This document shows, piece by piece, positions 1-8,094 of a DNA stretch of 64,000 bases (position 1 is its first letter; every line of letters begins with the position of its first letter). The notes beneath the pieces are model-generated. The model did no database searches and was not told the DNA's origin. It saw nothing but the letters and a program-made list of their open reading frames with translations. Source of the DNA: Rhizobium oryziradicis (lineage in GTDB: Bacteria; Pseudomonadota; Alphaproteobacteria; Rhizobiales; Rhizobiaceae); NCBI RefSeq assembly GCF_001939045.1, contig NZ_MKIM01000028.1, positions 459,131 to 523,130 on the forward strand, written 5' to 3'. The position numbers and the translations under genes are program-made.

Positions 1-295
1 GGGTGATGGTGCCGTAATAGCCCTGACCAATCAGCGAGGTCAGCGCCTTGTTTTTGTTGGCGGTCTCGCGCAGCTTGTCCAGCGCTTCGCGCTCGCTCAT
101 AGCCGCACCCCAAACCAGTGGAATGGTCTGGCGGATAGAGCTTGGCACCGTGGCCGCAATCAGGCCGTCAAGGCTGTCATAACCAACCACTTTCAGCATC
201 GCATCCATCTCGGCAGGCGATGGGCCAATATGGCGGCGATTGGCAAAATCGTAAGGCTGGTAGTCGGTAAACTGAAATTCTGTTGGCGTTGTCAT
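1..295 (-). CDS. gcvP: Glycine dehydrogenase (decarboxylating), P protein, N-terminal part only
   Basis: This is the first ~98 codons of the P protein of the glycine cleavage system, the PLP enzyme that decarboxylates glycine and hands the aminomethyl group to lipoyl-GcvH. The minus-strand frame starts with [20 protein letters not shown] and runs on through RRHIGPSP and a GYDSL segment, typical of the GcvP N-terminus. The ATG (293-295) shares an ATGA overlap with the gcvH stop, so the two are translationally coupled. The rest of the gene, including the PLP lysine, lies outside the window. Confidence 0.93.
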   Translation of the reverse strand, partial: MTTPTEFQFTDYQPYDFANRRHIGPSPAEMDAMLKVVGYDSLDGLIAATVPSSIRQTIPLVWGAAMSEREALDKLRETANKNKALTSLIGQGYYGTIT

Positions 296-654
296 GCGAT
301 CAGCTCATTGTAGGCGGCTTCGTCAAGCAGGCTCTGTGCGTCGGCAACATTGGCAAGCTTCAGTTTGAAGAACCAGCCAGCGCCACGCGGGTCAGAATTG
401 ACCAGCGATGGATCATCCACAATCGCCTGATTGATCTCGGTGATCTCGCCATCGAGCGGACAATAGACATCAGAGGCCGCCTTCACGCTTTCAACGGTTG
501 CTGCCTGAGCGTCTTTTGCAAATGTGGCACCAACTTCTGGCAATTCGACAAACACCAGATCGCCAAGCTGTTCGGCAGCGTGCGCGGTAATGCCAACAAT
601 GGCGATATCGCCTTCAATTTGCAGCCATTCATGTTCAGAGGTGAATTTCAACAT
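292..654 (-). CDS. gcvH: Glycine cleavage system H protein
   Basis: This is the 120-residue lipoyl carrier of the glycine cleavage system, shuttling the aminomethyl intermediate between the P, T and L proteins. The N-terminal FTSEHEWL and the lipoylation motif [11 protein letters not shown] (Lys58) are intact, and the length is normal for the family. It sits between gcvT and gcvP in the order T-H-P and overlaps gcvP by four bases. The tandem glycine riboswitch in front of gcvT should control the whole operon. No anomaly was seen. Confidence 0.97.
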   Translation of the reverse strand: MLKFTSEHEWLQIEGDIAIVGITAHAAEQLGDLVFVELPEVGATFAKDAQAATVESVKAASDVYCPLDGEITEINQAIVDDPSLVNSDPRGAGWFFKLKLANVADAQSLLDEAAYNELIA

Positions 655-734
655 GGGAGATCCTTTTCGGGAGCTGGGATGGAGGAGGAAATGGCAGAGC
701 AGAGCGGGGTAAATCCTCGCTTATCCCTTACCAA

Positions 735-1874
735 TCAGCGTTTGTACGTTGGTGTAATGAAGGGCAGGGCCGAAACTGTCACAGGCAGAAACTTGCCGCG
801 CACTTCCGCATAAGCTTGCGTGCCGACGGCTGCGTGATCTGCATGGACATAGCCCATGGCAACAGGGCCTTCGACTGTGGGGCCAAAGCCGCCAGAGGTG
901 ACTTCGCCAATCTCCACCTTGCCATCGGCATCGGCAAAAAGCTTGGCATGGCCGCGCACGGGCGCTTTGCCCTCCGGCTTCAAGCCAACGCGGCGGCGGG
1001 TAGGGCCGTTTGCCAGTTCAGACAGAATACGCGCTGAGCCGGGAAAGCCGCCTTCACGGTCGCCGCCTGCGCGTCTAGCCTTTTGTATGGCCCATTCAAT
1101 CGCGCCTTCCACCGGGCTGGTGGTGGTATCAATATCGTTGCCATAGAGGCAAAGGCCCGCTTCCAGCCGCAGCGAATCGCGCGCACCAAGGCCAATCGGC
1201 TGACAATCCGGGTGGTCCAAAAGCGCCTTGGCCAAAGCCTCTGCCTTGTCAGCGGGCACAGAGATTTCAAAACCATCTTCGCCGGAATAGCCGGAGCGGG
1301 AAACGATGCAGAGTGTATCGAGGAGCGGAATTTCGCGCACATCCATGAATTTCATGCCAGATACACCAGCCCAAAGCTCTGCCAAAACCGCTTCTGCGCG
1401 CGGGCCTTGCAAGGCGAGCAAAGCTCTGTCTTCCAAAACCCCAATGGTGCAAGCCTCGCTGAGATGGGCGCGCATATGGGCAATATCGTTCTCTTTGCAG
1501 GCGGCATTAACCACCACAAACAAATGATCACCGCGATTGGTGATCATCAGATCATCGAGAATGCCGCCGTCAGCATTGGTGAAAAAACCATAGCGCTGGC
1601 GGCCTTCTTTCAGCGCCAGAATGTCCACCGGCACCAGCGTTTCAAGGGCGAGAGCCGCATCGTCCACCTTGCCGGATTTTGGCTTAAGCAGCACTTGACC
1701 CATGTGGGAGACATCAAACAGGCCTGCGCTGGCGCGGGTGTGCAAATGTTCTTTCAAAACGCCAGCGGGATATTGCACCGGCATGTCATAGCCAGCAAAG
1801 GGCACCATGCGGGCACCAAGGGCAATGTGAAGATCATAAAGAGGGGTGCGTTTAAGGGCGAGATGGTCGTCCAA
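735..1874 (-). CDS. gcvT: Aminomethyltransferase (glycine cleavage T protein)
   Basis: This 379-residue T protein releases ammonia from aminomethyl-lipoyl-GcvH and transfers the one-carbon unit to tetrahydrofolate, giving 5,10-methylene-THF. Family landmarks are the N-terminal LKRTPLYDLH, FAGYDMPVQY, GLFDVSHMGQ, the SRSGYSGEDGFEIS segment and a C-terminal GCV_T barrel ending VSALPFITPTYKR. It is the first gene of the minus-strand gcvTHP operon, with gcvH starting 80 bp downstream. Its leader holds a tandem glycine aptamer, so expression is expected to respond to glycine. Confidence 0.97.
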   Translation of the reverse strand: MDDHLALKRTPLYDLHIALGARMVPFAGYDMPVQYPAGVLKEHLHTRASAGLFDVSHMGQVLLKPKSGKVDDAALALETLVPVDILALKEGRQRYGFFTNADGGILDDLMITNRGDHLFVVVNAACKENDIAHMRAHLSEACTIGVLEDRALLALQGPRAEAVLAELWAGVSGMKFMDVREIPLLDTLCIVSRSGYSGEDGFEISVPADKAEALAKALLDHPDCQPIGLGARDSLRLEAGLCLYGNDIDTTTSPVEGAIEWAIQKARRAGGDREGGFPGSARILSELANGPTRRRVGLKPEGKAPVRGHAKLFADADGKVEIGEVTSGGFGPTVEGPVAMGYVHADHAAVGTQAYAEVRGKFLPVTVSALPFITPTYKR

Positions 1875-1943
1875 GAGGCGTCTCCACTGTCATGCGCATG
1901 CGCACATAGGCTCAAAATTAGGCACAGCTATGCCGGTTCATGA

Positions 1944-2112
1944 GCCCCCTCTGTCCTTTTGCCTGAGATTGTTATCCCTTCGGCGCGGCCCATGCATATC
2001 AACGCAAGGCTTTTCTCCAGAGTGCAGTCTACCCCTTGTGGTCCGTTTGCCTGAGAGTTTCCGGGGCGGTTGCTCCTTCGGCACCGGATTAAACCGGATT
2101 CTCCCAACAAGG
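1944..2112 (-). promoter_or_regulatory. Tandem glycine riboswitch upstream of gcvT
   Basis: Read on the minus strand, two glycine-aptamer cores follow each other. The gene-distal one (about 2041-2105) has CCGAAGGAGCAA and then CTCTCAGGCAAACGGAC. The gene-proximal one (about 1946-2000) has CCGAAGGGATAAC and then ATCTCAGGCAAAAGGACAG. These strings are the conserved signature of class gcvT aptamers, and the tandem arrangement before gcvT is the known architecture. About 70 nt separate the second aptamer from the gcvT ATG, leaving room for an expression platform. I could not decide from sequence alone whether it acts on transcription or translation. Confidence 0.93.
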
Positions 2113-2122
2113 TCATAAAGCC

Positions 2123-2151
2123 ATTATCTTCAGGCCCCACGCGTTGGCAAG
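2123..2151 (-). promoter_or_regulatory. Putative sigma70-type promoter for gcvTHP
   Basis: On the minus strand CTTGCC (2146-2151) and GATAAT (2123-2128) are separated by exactly 17 bases, placing a start about 8 nt downstream, immediately before the first glycine aptamer. The fit to the consensus and the position both suit a housekeeping promoter. No experimental support is available here. Confidence 0.55.
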
Positions 2152-2297
2152 AGGGCTTGGTCGTTATCAGCTAAATATTTGTCGCCCCCAAAAAGGGGCG
2201 GGACGAAATCGTTGTACTCTCAAGGTGCATTTTGCGATCCTCGCCGCATGAGCGCACTTGCATTTCACAAAAATTTGAATAGCTTCCCCTCTGGGGG

Positions 2298-2714
2298 ATG
2301 AAGAAAAGCATGAGCACATCGCGATCAGCATTGAAGCTTATGATCCGCGCTTTGTGCGTGATTGCGCTTTTATGCCTGAGCTTTGCCCATAAGGCACCAC
2401 AACTCTACGCAGCCCCGATTGAGGCCGCCGCGCTGCAACTGCCAGACGGAAGCTATGCCGATCTTTGTGTTGCCGAAAAAGGCATTAAATACCCAGCAGC
2501 CAACCCATTGTGCGAGGCTTGCATTGTTTGCGCCTCTATGGTTTTGCCTGCACCGCAGAGTGATGAATGGCTGTTGGGCCATTTCGCAAGCCTATCTCGG
2601 CCATGGGTTTCTTCCGCTGCAACACTGGCCGGGCATCTTGCGCCTCTGGCACGGTCTCGAGGGCCGCCGGTTTTCCCTGAATTGCTGAATTTCCACTTTT
2701 ATCAAGCAATTTGA
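2298..2714 (+). CDS. DUF2946-like exported Cys-rich small protein, copper-module partner
   Basis: This 138-residue protein has a basic N-terminus and a hydrophobic segment (residues ~15-33, LMIRALCVIALLCLSFAH) that reads as a signal peptide or anchor. It carries a CEACIVC cluster at about residues 72-78, i.e. CxxCxxC, a likely metal-binding site. It resembles DUF2946 proteins, which commonly neighbour copper-handling genes. The next gene, 38 bp downstream, is a YcnI-PCuAC fusion, so a copper role is inferred from context and cysteines. The start could also be the ATG at 2310, and the ribosome-binding site does not decide it. Family assignment is moderate. Confidence 0.6.
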   Translation: MKKSMSTSRSALKLMIRALCVIALLCLSFAHKAPQLYAAPIEAAALQLPDGSYADLCVAEKGIKYPAANPLCEACIVCASMVLPAPQSDEWLLGHFASLSRPWVSSAATLAGHLAPLARSRGPPVFPELLNFHFYQAI

Positions 2715-2751
2715 TCGCGAACCGACAGCTTGGTTCGCCGGGAGACATTCC

Positions 2752-3750
2752 GTGAAATCTATCATTCTGTTGTCATCAGCAGCCTTTGCGCTGGCTGTTG
2801 CATCCACATCGGCTTTTGCCCATGCCTCGTTTGCCAATAAGGACGCCAAGGCCGAAGGCTATGTGGTGGCTACCCTGCAAGTGCCACATGGATGCGACGG
2901 CCGCGCCACCACTGACGTTTTTGTCAAATTGCCAGAAGGCTTTATCGCCGCCAAGCCAAAGCCAAAAGCGGGCTGGAAGCTGGAGGTGATCGCGGGCAAA
3001 TACCAGAAATCCTATGAAAACCACGGCTCGCAACTGACCGAAGGTCCGGTTGAAGTGCGTTGGACCGGTGGCGATTTGCCCGATGCGTTTTATGATACCT
3101 TTGTCATTTATGGCAAAGTGACGGGTGTGGCACCCGGCACAAAGCTGCCCTTTGCGGTCACTCAGCTGTGCGGTGCAGATGCAAAGGTTGCTTGGGATGA
3201 AATTCCCGCAGCGGGTGTTGATGCGCATAGCTTAAAACACCCGGCCCCCACGTTGACAATTGTCGCGGCAGGCGATGATCCACATGCTGGAATGGTGATG
3301 GCGGGCAATAGTCATGATCATGCGGCCATGATGGAAGCCACGCAGCCACCAGCCGATTCCAGCACAGCCAATGTCGGTGCACTGAAATTGTCTGCGGGTT
3401 TTGTAAAGGCAATGTTGCCGGGCCAGCCAGTGGGCGGCGGTTATGTCACAATTGATAATACGGGTGCTGCCGATGATAAACTGGTGTCGGTTTCATCATC
3501 GGATGCCGATAAAGTTGAGATGCACGAAATGTCGATGACCAACAATATCATGAAAATGCGCAAAGTGGATGGTGGGCTGGACGTCAAGGCCGGTGGTCGG
3601 CTGGAAATGCAACCCGGTGGCTATCACCTGATGTTCATGGGCGTGAAAAAGCCGTTTGCCGCTGGTGAGAAAGTGCCTGTGACGCTGACGTTTGAAAAGG
3701 CGGGCAAGGTCGAGATGTTATTGCCGGTCTTGGCGGCGGGGAGCAAATAA
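2752..3750 (+). CDS. YcnI (DUF1775) - PCuAC (DUF461) fusion, periplasmic copper chaperone
   Basis: A signal peptide (residues 1-23, ending AFA) leaves a mature N-terminal histidine, HASF, as in YcnI proteins where that His ligates copper. Residues 24-165 match the YcnI/DUF1775 fold, with VPHGCDGRATTDVFVKLPEG and a conserved VRWTGG. After a His/Met-rich linker (about 175-200), residues 205-325 form a PCuAC domain with the copper motif H258-x10-M269 ... H292-x-M294 (MHEMSMTNN ... YHLMFMG). The fusion implies transfer of copper between two sites within one periplasmic chaperone, plausibly toward cytochrome oxidase CuA assembly. It sits in an operon with the upstream Cys-rich protein. Both domains have clear family signatures; the physiological target is inferred. 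Confidence 0.9.
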   Translation: MKSIILLSSAAFALAVASTSAFAHASFANKDAKAEGYVVATLQVPHGCDGRATTDVFVKLPEGFIAAKPKPKAGWKLEVIAGKYQKSYENHGSQLTEGPVEVRWTGGDLPDAFYDTFVIYGKVTGVAPGTKLPFAVTQLCGADAKVAWDEIPAAGVDAHSLKHPAPTLTIVAAGDDPHAGMVMAGNSHDHAAMMEATQPPADSSTANVGALKLSAGFVKAMLPGQPVGGGYVTIDNTGAADDKLVSVSSSDADKVEMHEMSMTNNIMKMRKVDGGLDVKAGGRLEMQPGGYHLMFMGVKKPFAAGEKVPVTLTFEKAGKVEMLLPVLAAGSK

Positions 3751-3786
3751 CAAAGCGCAAATAATGAAGAGCATGAGCAGGTTGGA

Positions 3787-4098
3787 TTATTCAGCCTGCT
3801 CATCCGCCAGATCTTCGGCATCGCGATAGGCCTGTCTGGTTTCTTCCAAGCTGGCGCGGGGGTGTCTGTGTTCTCCCGCTTTCATGAAATGTAGGCCAAT
3901 GGCGGTCGAATCTTTCAATGTGGCAATGGCCGTGCGGGTAATGCCCTCAGCCTTGTTGAGCTCTTTCTTTGCTTCGATTTGCTGGTTTATTTGCTCAACA
4001 TAGGGCGACCGCGTCCCTTTTTGGACGGGTCTCAACGTATCTGTTACGTAGCCAGCTGTTGTGGCCGAAACCGACAGCACTTGGGTCATGTTGCTCAC
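3787..4098 (-). CDS. Hypothetical protein, 103 aa
   Basis: I do not recognise this protein. It is soluble-looking, with no signal peptide or membrane segment and a charged helical middle (QINQQIEAKKELNKAEG) and C-terminus. The apparent start is GTG (GTGAGCAACATG), with an in-frame ATG three codons later. It stands alone on the minus strand between the copper module and crcB, with convergent orientation to the former. Codon use looks like its neighbours, so it is probably a real gene. Confidence 0.55.
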   Translation of the reverse strand: MSNMTQVLSVSATTAGYVTDTLRPVQKGTRSPYVEQINQQIEAKKELNKAEGITRTAIATLKDSTAIGLHFMKAGEHRHPRASLEETRQAYRDAEDLADEQAE

Positions 4099-4330
4099 CA
4101 GATCTATTTGCTCATCGACATCTCACCATATTTAAATATACGAAGCTTTAAACACGCATTTCCAATTTTAGATTGTTTTGCCTTATTTGCATAATTTTGG
4201 GGCGAACGTGCTTAACATTGCCTGAAATTTGCGAGTGTCTCTCGCAAAATGTGCCGAGCTATACCATTGTTACCCTCAGAATAACGGCCGCGCCGATCAG
4301 ATTCGGCACACAGATCATGCAAGAGGCAGA

Positions 4331-4708
4331 ATGGAACATGTGGCATATGTGGCACTTGGCGGAGCGCTTGGATCTGTTCTGCGCTATCTCACCGGCATGG
4401 CCACCATCCGGTTGTTTGGTCCGTTTTTGCCTTGGGGCACATTTACGGTCAATATCGTCGGCTCATTCTGCATTGGTTTGCTTATGGAGTGGATTGCGCG
4501 CAAGCTGAATGCCTCAACCGATATGCAATTGTTTCTCGTGACCGGTGTTATGGGTGGTTTCACCACGTTTTCATCGTTTTCGCTGGATGTGATCCGCCTT
4601 GCAGAGCGTGGAGAATTGCTTTGGGCCATGGCCTATGCGCTGGCCACTGTGTGCCTTGCAATTGTTGCCGTGTTTGGCGGTCTGGCCGTGGGGCGAGCGA
4701 TATTTTAA
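4331..4708 (+). CDS. crcB: CrcB/Fluc-family fluoride channel/exporter
   Basis: This 125-residue inner-membrane protein of four helices expels fluoride. Diagnostic CrcB segments are GGALGSVLRYL near the N-terminus, WGTFTVNIVGSF (the Asn of the Fluc pore region) and TGVMGGFTTFSSFSLD (the central GGxTTFSSF sodium/phenylalanine motif). I chose the ATG at 4331 because the MEHVAYVALGG start matches the family; the open frame extends upstream to 4229 without similarity. No crcB-motif fluoride riboswitch could be recognised in the 230 bp leader. A short terminator follows at 4791. Confidence 0.95.
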   Translation: MEHVAYVALGGALGSVLRYLTGMATIRLFGPFLPWGTFTVNIVGSFCIGLLMEWIARKLNASTDMQLFLVTGVMGGFTTFSSFSLDVIRLAERGELLWAMAYALATVCLAIVAVFGGLAVGRAIF

Positions 4709-4790
4709 GCTGTTCTTCTGTTTTTTTCGATCTGCCGTTTCCCACATCCGTTAAAATACGCTAAAGCCACCCCAAGAAGCAGAGTTTGCC

Positions 4791-4809
4791 ACCGCGTTAC
4801 GCGGTTTTT
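4791..4809 (+). terminator. Short Rho-independent terminator after crcB
   Basis: ACCGCG-tta-CGCGGT is followed by TTTT, a compact GC hairpin with a U-run in the crcB to pseudouridine-synthase gap. It suggests crcB is monocistronic. It is short but well formed. Confidence 0.5.
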
Positions 4810-4874
4810 GGCTTTGGCTGCACAGATTTTTAAGGCTGGCGCGTCTCGCGCCCAAGGGAACGAAAGACGTCCTT

Positions 4875-5867
4875 ATGGCAGGAATAGAACATATCACCGT
4901 GGATGCGGATGAGGCCGGTATGCGCCTCGATCGCTGGTTCAAGATCCACTATCCGGGCCTGGGCTTTGGCCCCTTGCAAAAGCTTCTGCGCTCCGGTCAG
5001 GTGCGCGTCGATGGTGGCCGTGTGAAAACCGATGCCCGCGTGCAACCGGGGCAGGTTGTGCGGGTTCCACCTTTGGATGTTGATGCAAAGGCTGTCAAAA
5101 CCGGCCCGATCGGCATCAAGGATCTGAAGCATTCCGACGATGGCGAGTTGCTGTCTAGAATGCTGTTGCATGAAGACGACAAGGTTTTTGTGCTCAACAA
5201 GCCAGCCGGTCTGGCCGTGCAAGGTGGTTCAGGCCTGACCCGCCATCTGGATAAGATGCTGGAAGCATGGACCAGCAAAAAGGGTGAAAAGCCTCGGCTT
5301 GTGCACCGGCTTGACCGCGACACCTCTGGCGTTTTGGTGGTTGCCCGCACCCGTGGCGCTGCGCAAAAGCTCACCGCCGCCTTTCGTGAGCGCGACACCA
5401 AAAAGACCTATTGGGCCTTGGTGAAGGGCGTGCCACGCAAGCAGGACGACAAAATTTCCACCTGGCTGGTCAAAGAACAGACCGAGGATGGCGACCGCAT
5501 GCGGATTGCCAAACACGGCGAAGACGGTGCTGACCATGCCATTTCCTATTATCGCGTGCTGGAAACAGCGGCACAAAGCCTGGCCTGGCTGGAGATGGAG
5601 CCATACACGGGCCGCACCCATCAGCTTCGCGTGCACGCCTTGCACATCGGCCATCCAATCATTGGCGATCCGAAATATTATGTTGATGATCCCAACTGGG
5701 ATTTTCCCGGCGGTGTGCAAAAACGCCTGCATCTTCACGCCCGCCATATCGACATTCCGCACCCCAGCGGCGGACGCTTGCGCGTCACCGCGCCCCTGCC
5801 GCCGCATATGGTGCAAACGTGGAACCTGCTGGGTCTGGATATGGAAAATGGCGGAGATCATGAATGA
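4875..5867 (+). CDS. RluC/RluD (RluA-family) 23S rRNA pseudouridine synthase
   Basis: This 330-residue enzyme isomerises specific uridines of 23S rRNA to pseudouridine. An N-terminal S4 RNA-binding domain (about residues 10-75, GMRLDRWFKIHYPG and LLRSGQVRVDGGRV) precedes the catalytic domain. That domain has the signature LVHRLDRDTSGVLVVARTR, whose second Asp (HRLDRD) is the catalytic residue, and later YTGRTHQLRVHALHIGHPI. RluC is the likeliest subtype by length and S4 domain, but RluD-type specificity cannot be excluded. It overlaps the next gene by four bases (ATGA), starting a three-gene operon. Confidence 0.92.
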   Translation: MAGIEHITVDADEAGMRLDRWFKIHYPGLGFGPLQKLLRSGQVRVDGGRVKTDARVQPGQVVRVPPLDVDAKAVKTGPIGIKDLKHSDDGELLSRMLLHEDDKVFVLNKPAGLAVQGGSGLTRHLDKMLEAWTSKKGEKPRLVHRLDRDTSGVLVVARTRGAAQKLTAAFRERDTKKTYWALVKGVPRKQDDKISTWLVKEQTEDGDRMRIAKHGEDGADHAISYYRVLETAAQSLAWLEMEPYTGRTHQLRVHALHIGHPIIGDPKYYVDDPNWDFPGGVQKRLHLHARHIDIPHPSGGRLRVTAPLPPHMVQTWNLLGLDMENGGDHE

Positions 5868-6520
5868 AGCTTGTTCTGTTTGATTGCGATGGAACGCTGG
5901 TCGATAGCGCCAGCACCATCCATGAAACCATGCGGCGCACGTTTTTGCATTTCAACAAGCCAGAGCCGGCTTTGTCGGCAACCAAATCCATCATGGGTTT
6001 GACCTTGGACATTGCCATTGCCCGCATGGACAACAAGCCGCATGTGGATGATGAAGCGCTGGCGATGATGGCCTATTACAAGTCATTGTTCACCGAAGTG
6101 CGTCAGGCACCGGATTATCGCGAGCCTCCGTTGTTTGACGGTATTCGCGGCGTGGTTGAGCAGCTGGCAGCGCAAGAAGCGATTTTGATTGGGGCCGTGA
6201 CCGGAAAATCCCGGCGCGGGCTTGATGCTATTCTTGATGTGCACGGCTTTCGTCCGCATTTCATCGTCTCGCGCACGGCGGATGATTGCCCCTCCAAGCC
6301 GCATCCCGCCATGGTGACCGAGTGTTGCGATGAAACAGGCTTGCGGCCAGAACAGACCATTGTGATTGGCGATGCCATTTACGATATGCAAATGGCAAAA
6401 AGTGCCGGGGCAAAGGCCATCGGCGTCAGTTGGGGCAGCGCCAGCGTGGAGCAATTGGTGGCCACGGGGGCCGATGTTGTGGTTCATCAACCCCATGACC
6501 TTCTCGACCATATTCTGTGA
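5864..6520 (+). CDS. HAD-superfamily hydrolase, phosphoglycolate-phosphatase-like
   Basis: This is a 218-residue HAD phosphatase. Motif I is FDCDGTLVDS (residues 6-15, nucleophile Asp8), motif II is GAVTGKSRRG, the motif III lysine is in KPHPAMV, and motif IV is VIGDAIYDM. The cap insertion between motifs I and II is helical, as in subclass I (Gph-like) enzymes. The substrate is unknown. It overlaps the pseudouridine synthase upstream (ATGA) and the ATP12 chaperone downstream (GTGA), so the three are probably coupled in translation. This trio order is familiar from Rhizobiaceae. Confidence 0.9.
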   Translation: MKLVLFDCDGTLVDSASTIHETMRRTFLHFNKPEPALSATKSIMGLTLDIAIARMDNKPHVDDEALAMMAYYKSLFTEVRQAPDYREPPLFDGIRGVVEQLAAQEAILIGAVTGKSRRGLDAILDVHGFRPHFIVSRTADDCPSKPHPAMVTECCDETGLRPEQTIVIGDAIYDMQMAKSAGAKAIGVSWGSASVEQLVATGADVVVHQPHDLLDHIL

Positions 6521-7314
6521 GTGAAACAATGCGCGATATTTTTGAGGGGCTTACGCCTGAATTGAGCGATGCTGATCCGATCAGGCGGGCGCAAATCCAG
6601 ATGAAAAAGCCGCTGCCAAAGCGGTTTTACACGGAAGTCACTGTTGCTCCCGCAGAGGATGGTTTTGCCGTGCTGCTGGATGGCAAGACGGTGAAAACGC
6701 CTGCGCGCAATGGGCTGGTTTTGCCGACCAAGGCGGCGGCAGAGCTGGTCATGGCAGAGTGGCAGGCGCAAGTGGAGGTGATTGATCCCGGTACCATGCC
6801 CATCACCCGTTTGGTCAACACGGCGCTTGATGCGGTGGCCGTTAGCATGGATGAAGTGTTGGACGATATCGTCCGCTTTTCCGGCTCTGATCTGCTGTGC
6901 TATCGCGCCGATGGCCCCCAGGAGCTTGTGGCACGCCAAAGCGCGCAATGGGACGGTATTCTAACATGGCTTGCCGATCGCCATGGTGCACGCTTCATCC
7001 AGACCAGCGGTATTATTCATGTGGAGCAGCCAAAACCGGCCACAGATGTTTTCCGTCGGGCATTGAACTCCTATAACCATGCCTTCGCGCTCGCCAGCCT
7101 GCATGTCATGACGTCCCTGACCGGGTCTGCCATTCTGGCGCTTGCTATTGCCGATGGTCATCTTTCGTTGGAGCAGGGCTGGGATATTGCTCATCTCGAC
7201 GAAAACTGGACGGATGAACATTGGGGCACTGATTCTGAAGCACAGGCGCGGCGCAATGCGCGATTGGTGGATATGCGGGCAGCACATCTGGTTTTGAGAT
7301 CAACTGTGCAGTGA
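6517..7314 (+). CDS. ATP12-family F1-ATPase assembly chaperone
   Basis: This 265-residue protein is homologous to mitochondrial Atp12, which binds F1 alpha subunits during F1-ATPase assembly; the family is kept in alphaproteobacteria. Typical pieces are KRFYTEVTV, FAVLLDGKTVKTPA, LVLPTKAAAELVMAEWQAQ and the C-terminal SLTGSAILALAIADG. Translation can begin at GTG 6517 (overlapping the previous stop) or ATG 6529; the overlap favours GTG. A terminator follows at 7338, closing the operon. Confidence 0.9.
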   Translation: MSETMRDIFEGLTPELSDADPIRRAQIQMKKPLPKRFYTEVTVAPAEDGFAVLLDGKTVKTPARNGLVLPTKAAAELVMAEWQAQVEVIDPGTMPITRLVNTALDAVAVSMDEVLDDIVRFSGSDLLCYRADGPQELVARQSAQWDGILTWLADRHGARFIQTSGIIHVEQPKPATDVFRRALNSYNHAFALASLHVMTSLTGSAILALAIADGHLSLEQGWDIAHLDENWTDEHWGTDSEAQARRNARLVDMRAAHLVLRSTVQ

Positions 7315-7337
7315 TGAACTTTGGCTGATAAAGCCGT

Positions 7338-7374
7338 TAAAACCCTGCTGCGTGATCCGTGGCAGGGTTTTATT
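7338..7374 (+). terminator. Rho-independent terminator after the ATP12 gene
   Basis: AAAACCCTGC ... GCAGGGTTTT forms a 10-bp stem with a short loop and runs into a T-rich tail (TTATTTATATTTA). It sits 25 bp after the stop codon at 7314. The rest of the gap to 7523 holds small A/T inverted repeats (AACAACATCTTGTTGTT, around 7381-7397) with no assigned role. Confidence 0.75.
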
Positions 7375-7522
7375 TATATTTAACAACATCTTGTTGTTAC
7401 ATCCGCGATGCAGATTTACAGGGCGCGCTTTTAAATAACGACAATGTTATTGACATTTCCTGCGGGCTGAACAATGGCTAAATTCTGTTCTCATTGCCAG
7501 AGTTTTGTGCTTGCGGGGTTTT

Positions 7523-7987
7523 ATGCTGTCGCGCCTTTTACGTTTTACGGCTGGTGTTGTTTGTGTGCTCTTGCTGGCGGGCTGCGTGTCGCGCGTGGTC
7601 GATCCTGCGCCGAAAAAATTCTTCTACGATGTGCGCGCCGTGGTGGTCGTTGCTGGTCCGAAAGTGCCTTTGCCTTTGGTGCAAGGGGTTGAGCGGCGCA
7701 TGTCGGATGCGGTTGCAGCCACTGCGAGATCAGAGCTTTTGCCGCGCGTTATCCTGACGGTGCGCTTAGAGCAAGTTGGTATTTCCATTGGGCTGGATAA
7801 CAATAAGAATGAAGCTGAGGTCAAGGTGTCGGCAGCGTCGGTTGAAACGGGCGAAGTGATCGCGCAGGGCGAATTCAAGGTGCTGACCGAGACTGGCAGT
7901 GCCAGCCTTGCAGCCGAAAGCCTGGCTGAAGAGGTTTCTGCTCGTCTTCGCTCCTTGTTTTATCTCCAGCGCCCGCCGGTGCAATAA
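7523..7987 (+). CDS. Small outer-membrane-type lipoprotein of unknown function
   Basis: This protein has about 154 residues with an N-terminal lipobox, VCVLLLAGC, at residues ~14-22, so the Cys is the likely acylated residue after signal peptidase II. The mature part looks like a mixed alpha/beta domain (RVILTVRLEQVGIS, VKVSAASVETGEVIAQGEF) ending in a helix. I do not recognise the family. The start at 7523 (MLSRLLRF) is preferred over 7505 because it gives a compact signal peptide. It is separate from the B12-controlled operon that follows. Confidence 0.75.
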   Translation: MLSRLLRFTAGVVCVLLLAGCVSRVVDPAPKKFFYDVRAVVVVAGPKVPLPLVQGVERRMSDAVAATARSELLPRVILTVRLEQVGISIGLDNNKNEAEVKVSAASVETGEVIAQGEFKVLTETGSASLAAESLAEEVSARLRSLFYLQRPPVQ

Positions 7988-8051
7988 GGGTTTCCCGCGT
8001 CAGCGGATCTGTCACCCGCTGATGGGAATGCAGATATGAACAGGTGTGAGA

Positions 8052-8080
8052 TTGACATATTTTTGTCTTGCGCCTAACCA
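8052..8080 (+). promoter_or_regulatory. Candidate promoter for the B12-riboswitch operon
   Basis: TTGACA (8052-8057) is a perfect -35, followed after 17 bases by TAACCA (8075-8080), a weak -10. The predicted start near 8087 lies just before the cobalamin aptamer, where one would want it. The weak -10 limits confidence. Confidence 0.45.
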
Positions 8081-8094
8081 TGAACATGGATGGT

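Noticed and set aside
2182..2199. CGCCCC-type hairpin between gcvT leader and the DUF2946-like gene as a terminator
   Set aside because: It has no T-run on either strand and no gene ends there.
4200..4330. Fluoride (crcB-motif) riboswitch before crcB
   Set aside because: The conserved aptamer strings are not present; only a small TTGCGAG ... CTCGCAA stem was seen.
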